A stretch of 64,000 nt of DNA from Mesaphorura yosii (Eukaryota; Arthropoda; Collembola; Poduromorpha; Tullbergiidae): positions 124,001-188,000 of the forward strand of contig WIXG01000089.1 in NCBI GenBank assembly GCA_009869945.1, written 5' to 3'. Below the pieces are notes generated by a model. That model did no database searches. It was given only the letters and a program-made list of their open reading frames with translations, and was not told the DNA's origin. Both the position numbers and the translations under genes were made by a program. Of this stretch, positions 1 to 12,900 are shown piece by piece (position 1 is the first letter of the stretch; each line of letters opens with the position of its first letter).

Positions 1-3000
1 ACACGCGGGCACACATGACACATCGCGTCGCAGATCTTTGTATGCACTACGCAGGGATGGTGCATATGCAAGAGATCAAAAAATTCGGTTGAACTTGCTT
101 GCGAGAGTTGAATGTATTTTCCCTAAGTTCAAAAATACTCGAGTCAAACGCATCCGATCAGATGTTGCTAATAATAGCTCCTTTACGTGCATGCGCCTGT
201 CTTTTCTGCGTTGAGGCGATTCCAAAATCCAAATGGATTGAAAGTGAAACGTCATTTCTTGTTTCATTTTGTGTTCGTCTTCATTTTGCACTTTACAGCA
301 TGCTGGCGGCTGCCGGTGCTGAGCTTGTTTTATGGAGTCTATGCGTAATCTCCTAAAAAGGAGTTCCCAGCATTATTCCACGTGGAGAGTGTTAAAAATA
401 TTCGCATGATTAAATTTATGAGCAATTTCGCCTCCTTCGCTAAGTAGACAATGTGTGATGCTCGTAGAGCCACGCGCGTCAAACCAAAACCAATTACGCA
501 CCTAAAGTCAGCCAGTCTGAGCTACTGCGACTCGACTTTGGTTTTACAGAGCAATAATACCATTGTTTTTACGTTGGAATTTCATCTAATTTTAGAATTT
601 GCCAAACAACGTAAACCAATATTTGTAAAAGAGACGCATTGTGTCTCGGAATATGGAAACGCAATTAATTCCTCTAAGTGTATTGAATCTGCAACGACCC
701 TCCAGATTACATTGTAACGCGAGGAGAATGCAGATGCTCTGGTAAAAGACGTCATCATCGGCAGTCAGAAGCAATAGTACTAAATATAATTAGACTTTGG
801 ACAAGATTGAATTTCTTCACGATCTGCGTCTTTGTCCGCAGGGAGCATACGCAATGGAAGATCTTACCAGAGTCTTAACGTAATTTGGCTCTCTTAAGCT
901 GACTTATGCAGATTTTATAATTTACTTTTCAGATAATCTCAATTTACAAAGTACCTCCAAGATTTGGTCTATCCATGGTCTTTCTACTGCACGCCACGAC
1001 GAGGACGCAGATGTTTCATCTGCTTTAATGACTCTGCATCACTGTAGAATAATTACAGATGCACGGCCCACATGTCAAGTCTGCACAATTCTTTGTTCTA
1101 ATTCCAAGGCAGTAAATCTTACATCTTAACATTATCTGGCTTTGGCCTGGAGCTCATGCACGGAACAACGCAAAGCAGGGCAAATTACTTTTAATGGTTT
1201 CGTTGTGAATTTCATTAGTTATAAATATACACAATGATGCGCCAATATTCCGCAGTAATTTGTCAAGATGTTTTGGCCTGATGGTTTGATGAGAGCATTT
1301 ACCCCGTGTTTTCTTGTACCACGTCGTGCTCACTTCCGTTCCTTTATTTGCCGCGGCTAGAAATGGTAGGTGCGAAGTTTCAGCCAAAAACAATATGCTG
1401 AGCGTGAATTGTTGCTCAACTCTCAGCAAAGACAAAAGTTGTGACAAAAGTGCTGAGTTTGGGGTTCTTCGATATGATTAAGAATTCTTCTTTGTCAAAA
1501 CTTACAAGAAACAAACGCGAAAATGGCAAAATTTGATATCGAAGTCAGCCTTGAACTTAAGCGTCAGTTAGACAACGCTCTGATTTACGTGCTAATGTAT
1601 TGTACATGTAATTTCCAGAAGCAGCCAAATGACGCATAAATAAATCAGATCAGACGCTGCGTCAGCAGATCGCAACAACTGTGCTAAGTATCCCAAGCGA
1701 TTCTCCAGAGCTGCTGTACACGTGATGACGCGTGAACTCGCCGCACATGCACAGCTTAATTGACGATAATAACAGTAGAGTGGTAGTAACAGGCGTATTT
1801 CATTTGGATAATTTATTCTCGTCATTGCATCCATTCTCATTCACGCGCAGCGCTGAATAAAGCAAATGGGTCGACGGAGTCGCAATCGGTCAAATAGAAT
1901 CGGAATTCCGAGATACATATTTCACTCAAAAGCAGCTACTAATGTATTGCTTTGTTTCTCCTGATACTCTTCCCATGCCGTACACATTGTACACATGATA
2001 GCGATAAGAAACCTGCTGTGTCGATGAATGATGAAGCATTAACGCTACGCTCTACCTGTGTCCCATGAATTGTGAACGCACATTGAACCTGGACCAGAAT
2101 GTGAGACAATTCACACCAAGTTCACATATTCAAATTGTCTTGTCCTGCACGGCCTGACAGAGTATTCCACTTCGAGTGGATTTATACTTTGGCTAAGCAT
2201 GGCACGGCGCGGCTTGGGCAAGGAATTTGTATGAAAGTGGACTTTCTGGCTTCAAATCCGATCTCTTTAATTCTGTCGACAAGATACGAACTACCAACCG
2301 TGAGACATGGCCACTTTCCGCACTGGTTTGGAATTCTGATTCATGTTCATGTGTCACCTCAGTCCATGCTGGCTTCCAGCCTCGCGACTGAACTACCAGA
2401 TAGACTCGTTATCAGTCAGGTGAGTGTGGAGTGAACACATCATGAGCACCGCTTCCACTCCCGTGCGCTGCCTCTTATCTATTAAATGCCTCATGTGACA
2501 TGCCTCATGCGCGGGATAAGGCCTTTTGCGATCTAAATCCAATATTTGCAAAAAATAGGCACGAAATCAATACCAATTACTGCAAAATTTTAATTGGGCA
2601 TTATGTATCAAGCTAATCTTGAATCTAATATCAAAATTCAATCAAAATATTTTGGCTCCGGATGTGAAGTTTCTTTTGAGTTTCTATTCATAGCTAAATA
2701 AATAGCACAACTAAATAAGCTTGCATTAGCTGGATGCAAGCATACGACCTAGAAAGTAAGTGGGCAATACTTCTCAAAAGAAATATACCTGCTAATTGCT
2801 AATTATGTAAATCCACGGAAAATTGAATAAAACAAGTAAGTTCACCTCATCATATCTCTCACATGGAATCATATCATTTTTCATGTGATGTTTGCCAGAC
2901 TAATGAAATGCACAAAAGGTACCTATAATTGAATGTGAAAAATAACTACGAACGAAAATAAAGGAGTCATGCGAGATTGTACTGGAGCTGCCGTTTGTTG

Positions 3001-5102
3001 GTGTGTTATGATCTCATACAAAAGTATAGTCTTAAAAAATTACTCGAATGACGCGTCAGTGGAACGGAGACGACAGGATGCAGATTTTAAGTCTGCAACT
3101 GCAGACACCATTATTGTGCACAAGGTACATGAAAAAGCGACCACGGAGTGCCGAGCTTCTTTGTTCTAAACCATTATTGCCGTCCGCTGCTGACACGTAT
3201 GCGTATGCTGTGTTTTCCCTTCACGCTGCAGAGCGAAATTCGTAGAGTTCATGGCTCTTTGCGACTTCCTTTGTTGTGATTTCCCAATAATCCCATCCTC
3301 AATTTCGTCGCACGAAGCCGGCCGGCGACGAGTCTCGTCAAAAAGAAAGCTGAATAGCCGTCGGGTTGAGCTACCTCAAACTTTATCTCATTCATAGCTG
3401 CATAAATTAAATAGAATGTTGGCGAAGTGACTCAATAGATCATGTAATGAGTCAGAGATCACATTCTGAGCAAGTTCGCTTCGTCTCTACCAGCCCAGAC
3501 TGTTTACGTAATGAATTCTTTGGCCATTGCATGTTCAAGAAAGCAGATCCATTTTTGAGAATCAGTTTCCAATCTATAATTAGGAGTGCGGAGTTGGCAA
3601 GAGGCAATAATTTGATAATTTGAAGCAGTAAAAGCGCAAGCAGCTCAACACGCTAAAATTGGAGCAAAACAATACGCACGAGAAATTTTGACTGGAAAAA
3701 TTTCTACCTGCATTGGCCTGCTCTTGGTCTCATTCGTAAGGAACTTCAAGTACACTGTCCCCCATAAGCTACAAGGCCTAGAGCCTAATACGAGAGACCC
3801 TTTTCTTTGTCTGTCTGGTCTGACAAAAGTCGAGAAACTATGCATTGCTGCCGTCTGAACAATAAGAACATTTTAACAAGCCCGAAAATTGTTGACTGGC
3901 TGGTGCCTGCCTCGTCTGCCCTTGCCGTGTCCGTTCCCGAGCCCTACCCAGTGTTTTCAAAGTTACAACAATAATCATTGTGAAAGGGTTCCTTTTTACT
4001 GTTTAAAGCGTTTGCTGGTCCAAAATTATATTTACAACAATGGGAAACAAAATATATATTTACTCTGCATTACATACATGTTAAGTGTATTACTCTCAAA
4101 ATAAATCTCCTCTGCACTTTTTAATAATGCTCGTTGTCTGATAAGAAGCAGTGCAATGCAGTGCTTTTGCTTTGTAAATGCGAGTGCCATGCCGTGCACT
4201 GGAGCTGGAACAAAGAAGAGAAATAACAAGTTCCAGCCAAGTCAAGATTTCCAGTGCAGCTAGAACAAGCAAGGAGTAAACGCGTTCCTTCTTCAGTATA
4301 CATATGCGTACTCGTACGATGAGAAGCTCGAGTCTGTGAGCAAGGTTCAGAATGCAGGAGTAATAATATTATTATGTAATCTTTTATTAGAATCCTTCTT
4401 GGGTTCACTGGATTCTCTTCTCGGGCAGCGGACACAAAAAAGTTCTTTCAAACAAAAACAATTCCACAACATGCACTCTCTACACCGGGCAAGTGTCTCG
4501 TCTGGGAGTCTCAGATTTGGATGCACCGCAGCTTCGTTGCTTCTGCTGGATGCTGGAGTGGGACTAGGCCACTGCGATTCAGAATCTTAAAGAGTTCATA
4601 ATGCATTTTTTTCAAGTTCACGTCTCATGAGAAATAGATGAGACCCTCAACAACCATTGCCATAGCCTGGATGCATGTTTTCCGGAACCCTATGACTACG
4701 ATAACCGTAGCCAGCGAGTACTGCGGGTTTATGAAGAAGCCGGAGCGTACCATGGCATGAAATTGAAGAAAAATTACAAGCCAAGTCCAATTACTCGAAT
4801 TTCATTAACTTTTGTAAATGAGACGGTGGTAATGGCACGACAAATTTATGAAATTTCCCAACCAACAAGAGCAATAAGCACAAAAGGTACACTTGAGAGC
4901 TGTTGAGCATTTTGTAATTCTCATTTAAAAAGATATGAATCTTGAGCTTAACTAAAGCCCAAGCCAGTGTGCGCCTGTACTTTCACATTTTGATCACAAA
5001 GATTCACAACGCAATGCAAGGTAGCTTGATGTATGCTGTCCCTGTGATATGTATGAAACGGGAATTTCGGACTTGCAAATTGAGATAGTGGAATTGGCTT
5101 AC
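1..5102 (-). other. Probable first intron of nemo/NLK; no exon seen
   Basis: The nemo/NLK coding exon at 5103-5707 ends at a good splice donor (GTAAGC on the minus strand), so the transcript continues leftwards. I looked for the expected kinase segments (the Lys-bearing strand, HRD and DFG motifs) in this stretch on the minus strand and found none. The simplest reading is a first intron of more than 5 kb whose downstream exons lie outside the window. Short open frames here have no recognisable content. Confidence 0.6.
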
Positions 5103-5707
5103 CAAACGACTCCAAAAGCTCCGTATCCGATTGGCCTGTCGGGCTGGACATCGACTGGCGACGACCGTTCAGATCCACTCGAGCTGTTGGCTCCACCGCC
5201 GACGACACTACTGCTGCCACTTCCATTGCTATTGTTGGGAGTATTATTGGAACTTGTACTACAGCTACCACCACTGTTACTAGAACTGTTACTGTTGTTG
5301 GTCATCATGGATGCGATTACGTTATTGTTCATATTGTTGTGGTGATGGTGGTGTGCTGGCTGTGCCCCGTGCAGTTGCTGAAATGATCCAGATCCCGCGC
5401 CGCCAATGAGCATCTTGGAGTTCATTATGACACTCGAGTTACCTCCAGTCCCACATATACTGCTCCCACAGCCGCCAGTGGCGCCCATCAGGCCGGCGAT
5501 ACTGGAGGAACCCACAACTGGAGCCGGTCCAGGTGCAGCTGCTGACATGATGCCACCGCTAAGAATTCCACCCGCGCCAGCAGCAACTGGGTTGTGATGA
5601 AAGTATGCGGCAGTCAGCACGGCTTGTTGACTGCTGCCCGAGTTGTGGTGATGGGCTGAGTGATGGTGGTGGTGGTGATTGTTGTGCTGGTTGACAATAT
5701 TCATCAT
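5103..5707 (-). CDS. nmo: Nemo-like MAP-kinase-related Ser/Thr kinase, first coding exon (partial)
   Basis: This exon encodes about 201 residues and stops at a GTAAGC donor in phase 2, so the gene is cut by the left window edge. The start is taken as the first ATG (5705-5707) after an in-frame stop, giving MMNIVNQHNNHHHHHH. The N-terminal part is low complexity, rich in His, Gly, Ala, Asn and Ser, as in animal NLK proteins. The last residues, DVQPDRPIGYGAFGVVW, match the start of the NLK kinase domain and contain the glycine-rich ATP loop GYGAFGVV; the exon breaks at the Trp codon. NLK/Nemo is a proline-directed kinase acting in Wnt, Notch and TGF-beta signalling and planar polarity (family knowledge). 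The ATP-binding Lys, HRD and DFG motifs must lie in exons not seen here. Identification is strong; the exact start is less certain. Confidence 0.93.
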
Positions 5708-7924
5708 TGAACCAATGTAGGAAGTATTGGGCCAGTTGTCAGACGCTGAAACACTCAATCGGTGTCTTCACGTGGCTGGTCTTGTTGCGAGTTCGAAGTG
5801 ACGCGTGTTACGTTAAGGGAAGGATGAGACACAGAATCGCGGAGGATGAAGATTGTTGTGAAATGAAACGCTGATAGACTCAAAAGGAATTCAAATTGAC
5901 GTGAGGAATTGTGTAATTATCAAAAACCACGAATCAAAAGAAACGAAAGTTAACAATCTCCTTTCTGTCCCAAGAACAATTGACACTTGAGGCAGAGTGG
6001 GCAATTAAAACGAGACAAGCTATAGACAATTATAGTAAATCTTTTACGCTAAGCGTTGCACGAGGAGAGAGAAGATGAACGAACGCTAAAAATACACAAA
6101 CAAGGAAGGGACGCTGAACTCTACGAGAACGTCTACTGCATCACGTCAGAGCGATGTGTCATCAATGTAACAAAGTGATTCTTGATTCTTGTGTCAAAAT
6201 TTTGATTTCGCCTTTATTGACTCAATCTGCGACCCTCGTGGTATCGTATTTGGTCAGCAGGCTTGTGCAGCGACGCAACGGGTTAAAGTTCACGAGGTAT
6301 TGCGTTGTTGGACATGCAGCTGTAACGGCGCAATGTTCTCACAGAAATCAATCATAAAAGTGAAACTGCTTCTTAATCTTTTTCGTCACACAATTTCTCT
6401 TCTGAAGTGTCTCGATAAATTCGATCGTTCGTTTTCTGGGTTGCGTCTTGGCTGGGGTCGACTATAGTGCGTGGTAAATCAGCAGACGCAGTTTTCGGGT
6501 TTGTGCGAATAATGTTCGTTGACAGCACGAATGCAACACGAAATCAGTCTTTTTCTGTCAGAGTGGACTTGGCAGGGCTGGCTCTGAGTTTGCCAAATTG
6601 TCAATTGACTTCAGTGTGGTTGGGCTCAACAAGAACAACAATGCGAGCGTGAACTAGCGTTAGCGTGAGAATTGAGACGGCTTTCACGCACTCACGAAGA
6701 GAAGCTGCTGCTGGTCGAGTTGTTCTCGTGTTCACTCAACTCACTGTACTGAGAGAGCTCAAGTTTGTGAAACATTTTCCAACCAAACCACGGCCACTCA
6801 GACGTACGTTCAGTGCATATTGCATTCGTCGACGAGTTGAAGCAGTGCACGCAAAGATGAGAAGTTTGTAATGTTTGGGTTCTGCAGATAGCATGGGGAA
6901 GGGAAACCTCACCATCAAGCTGAAATTTTTATATTATAAGTCTCGTTGGTCTGTTATCCCTCTACAATGCAATCCGATGAAACTGCATACAGGGGCGACC
7001 AGATTAACTGCAATCCTTCCACGCTCAAGTGTGAACGTTGAAAATCTTTTGTGAAAGGGTTGAAGTTAGTCAATTGTTGGGTTTGTAAAATGAAAGATTG
7101 CCAAAGGAGGACTTCGATACATTTCCTCAGGTCACAGTTTTCCAAAAAATACATAATATTCTTGACTTTATTCGACACGAGAGTTTTGGTAAGTTCAGTC
7201 CCGACTTGAAGATGCCTTTCACCGAAGCAGAAAACTGTGAGAGTGGGAAATGTTGGCAGCTACACAAAATGAATCCCCCTGTGAGAAAAGAACGTTGACG
7301 GTCTCTGAATGCATCTCGCAAGCGTACTGGGATTGTTGAATTGAATGGGAAACTCTCTCAATCTGCCAAGTCAAAAGTACATTGAATTCTGCAGCAGCAA
7401 CAGACGCAGACATACATTGAAAGTTTGACTGGGGCTTTGGTAACAAAAATATGGGTTTCTTCAGTTTGCCTTTTCCCAGTGCAATGTTTTGATCTTGAGA
7501 ATATTGCCGTGCTTCCTGCTATGTAGCTCGAAATGCATGGAAGCAAAGGAACAAAGACTATCGCTTGGCTAAGATTTATTCCAATTAATTGTAGTCGTCT
7601 AAAAAGAAAAATTGTCTTCAAATTTGATGGTCAAGAAGGCACTGCTTGTTTCTAGATGAATGTTCCACAGTACGGATGTTTTCATTATTTCAAGATTTAG
7701 AACAGTTCTGTAAATTTTTAAGACTTTTTTAATTTTCCTTTCTTCAAATTTTTTCTTCATTTCAAATTGTGTGAATATATTCCTGTAATTCTAGACGAAC
7801 AGAGTAACAAAGAGCAACGATTTTGTAAGTTTCTTTATCCTTATACTATTGAACACAGAAAGATTCCCTTAAATACTTCGATCAGTGCTTGCGGCCTTAA
7901 TTAATTAATCATTGTAAAGAGCGC
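5708..7924. other. Intergenic: nemo 5' flank and GATAD1-like 3' flank
   Basis: This 2.2 kb lies upstream of the nemo start and downstream of the GATAD1-like stop codon (both genes minus strand). It should hold the nemo promoter and 5' UTR and the 3' UTR of the other gene. AT-rich sequence with T-runs occurs near 7700-7760. I see no coding region, RNA gene or clear repeat. Confidence 0.5.
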
Positions 7925-9064
7925 CTAAGCGGTATTGGCCGACATTGCACTAGGTTCAAGTCGCTCTTCAGATTTTGACTTTTCCACCATCTCGTTGTGA
8001 TGCCGAATCTGAGGAATGTCCGGTACCACGAAATTGACTAAATCTTTAGATTGATCAGCTCTGATGTAAACAACTCCTTCATCAGTAAACATGTAGTTCA
8101 GATTTCTATCTTGCTTCTCATCGTAATAGTCGGGGGACAAGTGGGCAACGAAGCGGACATCTTTAAGCCATCTCTTAACTGTTGGAACGGTTGCGCCTGT
8201 GGTACAAATCATTACTTGTAACAATAGATTCATAAAGTTTTTTATGCCGCTGGATTATAATTTACATCAAATCAATAGTCAAACTTACAGAGTGTGAAAT
8301 TCTTGGGTACAAACCCTTCAGATAATATAGATAATACAGCTGGGATTTTTGGCACCAACCACATCAGTTCGACACACTCGCGGAAGAATTCATCAACAAT
8401 AAGGTGTTGAATCTGCAAATAATAGGGTCCACCACCGTCCTTATCGTCCACGGAGACGATGTCACCAGTTTGAAAGTACACGCCTTGACAAATTATTGAC
8501 TTGCGAAATTGTAGGGCTCCATCATTCGGTTGTGCACGAATAGGCTGCAATAAACAATAGAACATCATAGAACTCTTCTTCAATGAATTGAAAGGGTATT
8601 CGTATTGAGTCCAGTCAAATACATACCTTAGGAACATTTTCTTTTTTCATGATCGTTTTCCGGCCCCTTCCTTTGGGTATCTTGTCTTTCCTGCTATTCA
8701 TTGGTCTGGCTCTGGAAATAGTAGTACTCTTCTTTGGCTTAGATTGGGCTTGACCCTTCTTCGCCGTGGCAGCAGCTCTAGCAGGGCGGGTATCAGCTTC
8801 ATTATTAAATGCTTCCAACTCAGGTGCTTCTTCCTTAGTTTGAGGTTCAAACTTTCCGCAGGCAGCTACCATATTCTTTAAGGTTTCAGTCTCCTGTGGG
8901 GTAATTCCACAACCCCACTTCAGCAGCTTTTCGACTTCGCTCTTGGCCTTCCTTTTTGGCGGAGCCATTCGACGCTTGATAGGAGACTTCTTCTCTGGCG
9001 ATCCTGAGTTCCCATTCCCACCTCGTAGATTTGTGCTACTTGTACTTCGATAAGATTGCATCAT
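7925..9064 (-). CDS. GATAD1-like chromatin protein with BAH-like C-terminal half, no GATA finger
   Basis: Three exons (8627-9064, 8289-8544, 7925-8196) join in phase to give 321 residues; introns are 82 and 92 bp with GTATGT/GCAG and GTAAGT/ACAG ends. The start is a double ATG at 9059-9064. Residues 1-146 are basic and Lys/Pro/Ala-rich. From about residue 147 the protein resembles the second half of GATAD1: CQGVYFQTGDIVSVDDKDGG, then PYYLQIQHLIVDEFF, ELMWLVPKI and VRFVAHLSPDYY, matching the vertebrate pattern GVYYQIGDVVSV...PYYAQI...LTWLIPT...LEFVCHAPSEYF. GATAD1 is a nuclear protein linked to H3K4me3-reading repressor complexes (family knowledge). The N-terminal C-x2-C GATA-type finger of vertebrate GATAD1 is absent in this model; it may be truly lost or lie in an unseen upstream exon. 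The C-terminal tail from about residue 280 is not conserved. Confidence 0.86.
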
Positions 9065-9944
9065 GTTGAATGATGTTGTTGAGAATATGGAACGTCTAAA
9101 TTGAAATCATTTGTATCAAATGTACTTGAATGAAATCGAGAGTAGAAATAAATACAGCCACTCTTCTTTCACTGATTTTGTTAAAATTCCTTCGAGCAGA
9201 GGTACTAACTTGTTCGTTTTACTTACTTATTCACTATCCACTTTGGACTTTCGACAGGTGGCCGATGAAGGACACGATGAACAGTTCACAATGACTCGAA
9301 TCTAATCTATTGGCTTCTTTGGTTAATTTACAACTGCGAGAGCTCGACAATGTTCCTGTGACGTCGCTGATTGGCTGTGAATAATTGTTGCACGCCTGCA
9401 CCCTAGTCAATTAATTGAATTTGCAATTTACTAACAGTGGAGAACTGAATGCTATTATTGAAATGGAACCAGAGATTCCGTGGAAGGTAAAGTTCTTGGG
9501 AGCTATTCCACAACAGAAACTTCCTATACTTAACCTGCTACAGTTGTTTTTCTTGCAGGTGCAGATCTTGTTTAAGCGTAGTATCGCCAAAATTTATTGA
9601 TATACTGTAGACGATAAATATTCGGCACAACTGCATAACAAATATTTGACATTAAATAACTTCGATGGGATATTTACTTTCCAAATGGAGCAATGAACGA
9701 GTGAGAGTGAACGAGTAGTTTTCATAATATTGCACCGAGATTTGAACTAGAGAAATGCAAGGAAAAGTCACAGGGCTGTCAATATCTGACATACGAAGCT
9801 TTATTTTTATCTCATGTTCTTTAACAAAATTGAAAAACAGTCTATTAAGGAGTTTATTATAATTTCAATTAATATCACAATCACATGCTGAGTTAATTAA
9901 CTTAATTTCAAATACTTGCAAGTATTCTAAATCAAGACTTTTGA
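9065..9944. other. Intergenic: GATAD1-like promoter and P4H 3' flank
   Basis: This 880 bp lies between the GATAD1-like start and the prolyl 4-hydroxylase stop, both on the minus strand. It carries a convincing plus-strand intron with a tiny reading frame (listed separately at 9463-9600). Otherwise I see no coding potential. Confidence 0.5.
9463..9600 (+). CDS. Possible spliced small ORF or C-terminal exons, unknown
   Basis: On the plus strand an ATG at 9463 begins MEPEIPWK, which runs into a donor (GTAAAG at 9487). A 72 bp intron follows, ending in TTTTTCTTGCAG. The frame then continues VQILFKRSIAKIY to a stop at 9600. The upstream sequence also ends in an acceptor-like TTACTAACAG at about 9437, so these may be the last exons of a small gene oriented opposite to the GATAD1-like gene. 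I do not recognise the 21-residue product. Only the splice signals support it. Confidence 0.25.
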   Translation: MEPEIPWKVKFLGAIPQQKLPILNLLQLFFLQVQILFKRSIAKIY

Positions 9945-12900
9945 CTATGGTCGATGAAATTTGTCCAATGAGCGAAGACCACACTTTGCAGTAAGAAATT
10001 GCTCGTTGTGACGAATCCACTTGTTGGAGACTGTCGAAGAAACAAAAACGTGAATGCAAACATTGTACCGGTTCAGCGGTGGAGTTGCGAGGTAATATTT
10101 TAATGGCAGCCTACCCCATTTATCTCCATGCAGTACTGGACAAGCGCCGTGTCTTGTGTTTTCGTCACCAGTTCCCGACCGATCCAGGTTCCACCAAAAC
10201 GCTGCCGCACCCTTCTCCGGCCACAAAGTAATGCCTGCCCTCGGGAACACAGTTGCGCCACCGGAGTCGACATCAGAAAGCTGCGACCAATGCACTCTCT
10301 AATTACAAAACCGGTGACTACTACATTAATAAATGAAGGAATTGTTACAAACATATATCATCAGAGTCGCGATCCGGTCGCCAATGAATCTTTCCCATGG
10401 CGTGTACGAGTTGGGGTCTGGGTTGTTCATGAGATGGTCAGTGTGAGGGACATACAGGCCACCCAGTCCGTAGTTAGCAATCTAAAATGTGAGAAACAGA
10501 TGCAAAGTTAGTAGCCGCGTTGTACTGTGCGACCATTGTCATTGGCCATGGTCGCGCCCTTGACGCCATTAACCTGATAGTCTTCCGCTTCCTTGGGCTC
10601 AAATGCTTTCAGTCCAGTCACGATTTGAACACGGTGTGTGATCGCATGCAGGATAGGATCTTCCCAGTCTTTTATCCAGGCACTGTAAAATTGCAAGTCA
10701 TATATGTAATTTCTCGAAGGCACCATAGACATTACTGATACAGCCATACAGCAGTTGGAAGTCATGCAATTAACGGCGGGATACGTGAGGAGGAAAAGAC
10801 AAAAGCAAGTATCAGAAGGCAGGGTCCCATTAGAGCAAAACAGAAAACTAGGAAGAAGAAACCAAATTCGAATGCACTAAGTTGTCAAACTTACGTTTTG
10901 CTTGTACGAATGAAACTTTTGATAAATGTACCATTTTTCGATTGGTGCATTGACGTATGAAGCTAATAAAAGAGAAAAGAGACATGAAATCTACATGCAC
11001 ATGCTGACCAACATGCATTACTCAACATTCCTAAATAAAATCTGATCATTCACCAGTCTTTATGATAGAAACTGATTTCTTTTGTATCTCTGCAATGTCG
11101 CTCTACTTCCATTTTGCTGATTTATGTGTGGATGAGTTAAAATTAGTCATGCTACATTTGGCAATATCTTCTGCCTAATTACGGCAACAAACAGAATACA
11201 AATACTGTCAAATTGCATGCAAATTGAGCTCAGACATCCAAAGTCAAAAAAGAGTTGAAACACAAAAAGGGAAACTACGGCACCGTTACAGCCACCTTCT
11301 ATTTTCATTCATGAGACTAGGAAAGGTCTTCATCGTTTGCATTCTGAATGGGTCATTAAATAAAGTCACTAACTTTTGACTGATTCTCTTTTGACTAGCG
11401 ATGTCGGTTGTTCCAACACCCTGATGCCTATGCTTTGATCTAAGTAGCTTCGTGTCGGAGTGAGAATAAACAAAAAATTGAAATTATAATACTTCACAGC
11501 ATCATCATAAATTGTGTTAACTCAGAACTCAAGTAAATGTCGTCGCCCTCCTAAAATATTGCTGAATATATTGGCAACTCACTTTTGGTTTCCCAAGCTC
11601 GATGAGATGATCAGTTTGGTTGTACGTAATGAAGTCGTGAATGACGACAATGTAAGGGTCGTGAGACGCCACTTCAACCTTTAAGAAGAGAGAAATTCGT
11701 CCGTATTTAACCTGTCAAATGAGATCTTGTTAAATTTTGCTGAGAAACTTACCTTCAATGGGGCGATCGTAAAGTACGGATGTCCGGAGCGTTTCAGGCG
11801 ACACCTCACATTTGTATCTAAAGCAGATTCCTAAAACCGAAGATCAGTGAGAGAAAATTAAGAGCGCTTGTTGGTGGAGATTGGAGATACTGTTAGGCAA
11901 GAACTTACACGCAATCGCTCCCCACGACACAGGCGAATGTAGTGCTCAATCTCCTCGTCTTCTGTTTGTCTCTGGAATAGTCTTGGAACAAACTCGTTCT
12001 TCTTCATGGATCCCCTGTACTTGTTACTTCTGGCCAGCTTTGGATTGATTGGTACAGGATTCGTCTTCCAGTGGACCCCTGAAGGGCCTTGTCGCTCTAA
12101 AACGTCATCATGCTATAAAAATAAAGCACAGATTAGAAATTGCACCTAGTCTGTCATGAAGTTTTACTATCTTTTGAAATCATTTCTCATGTAATTCAAC
12201 TTTCTTACAACTTCAATTGCTGAACGAAGTGAGGGTACGATTTCTTCCAACAGGATTTTAGAGTTGATGTCATCCACGGCGACTTCCTGAGACTTTTGAA
12301 GCCATTCAATGGCTCGATTGTAGAGTCCTTGCTTGAATGCATGTCGTCCGATGAATAGCATGTCGCGAGCACTTAATCCCTGGCTGCCGTGAAACTCTGC
12401 AATCAAGTTAATTCAATCCAAGGGTAAATTCGTGTTAAGCAATGCCCTCTTTGACTTTGGTATTTGTACATTTTGGCGAATAATGTGCTCCTAGTGTGCC
12501 GTGATTCCCGTGATTGAGAATCATATCTCACGCTTGATTGAGCACGGATTCCTTATTTGAGCAAAACGTAAAACTCTCTCCGCTAACGCGACAAAAGCCG
12601 TCGCCTTAATTATAGCATTTATTAACAGCATCCCAGACGCATTATTAAGCAGTCTTCAAATCTTATTTCAAATTCGTGTTCATTTTGACTATGCAAACAA
12701 ATGGAAATTTCTTTTCACAGAACGTTAAGCAATTTGAATGGGAAGTTACTCTACTCTGCGTCAACTACGCAGCGCGTGGTCAATTTATATTAATCAAATG
12801 CAGTTTACGAGGTGCTCTAGTCATGTTCTCTGCATCTGCACTGTATTCATTTCTGCTTGGGCTTGGACTGCATTACAATGGGAACTGCTTTGATTGCGAT

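Noticed and set aside
5049-5345. Leu-rich plus-strand frame resembling membrane segments
   Set aside because: It is the reverse of Asn/Ser/Gly repeats in the nemo exon; composition is an artefact.
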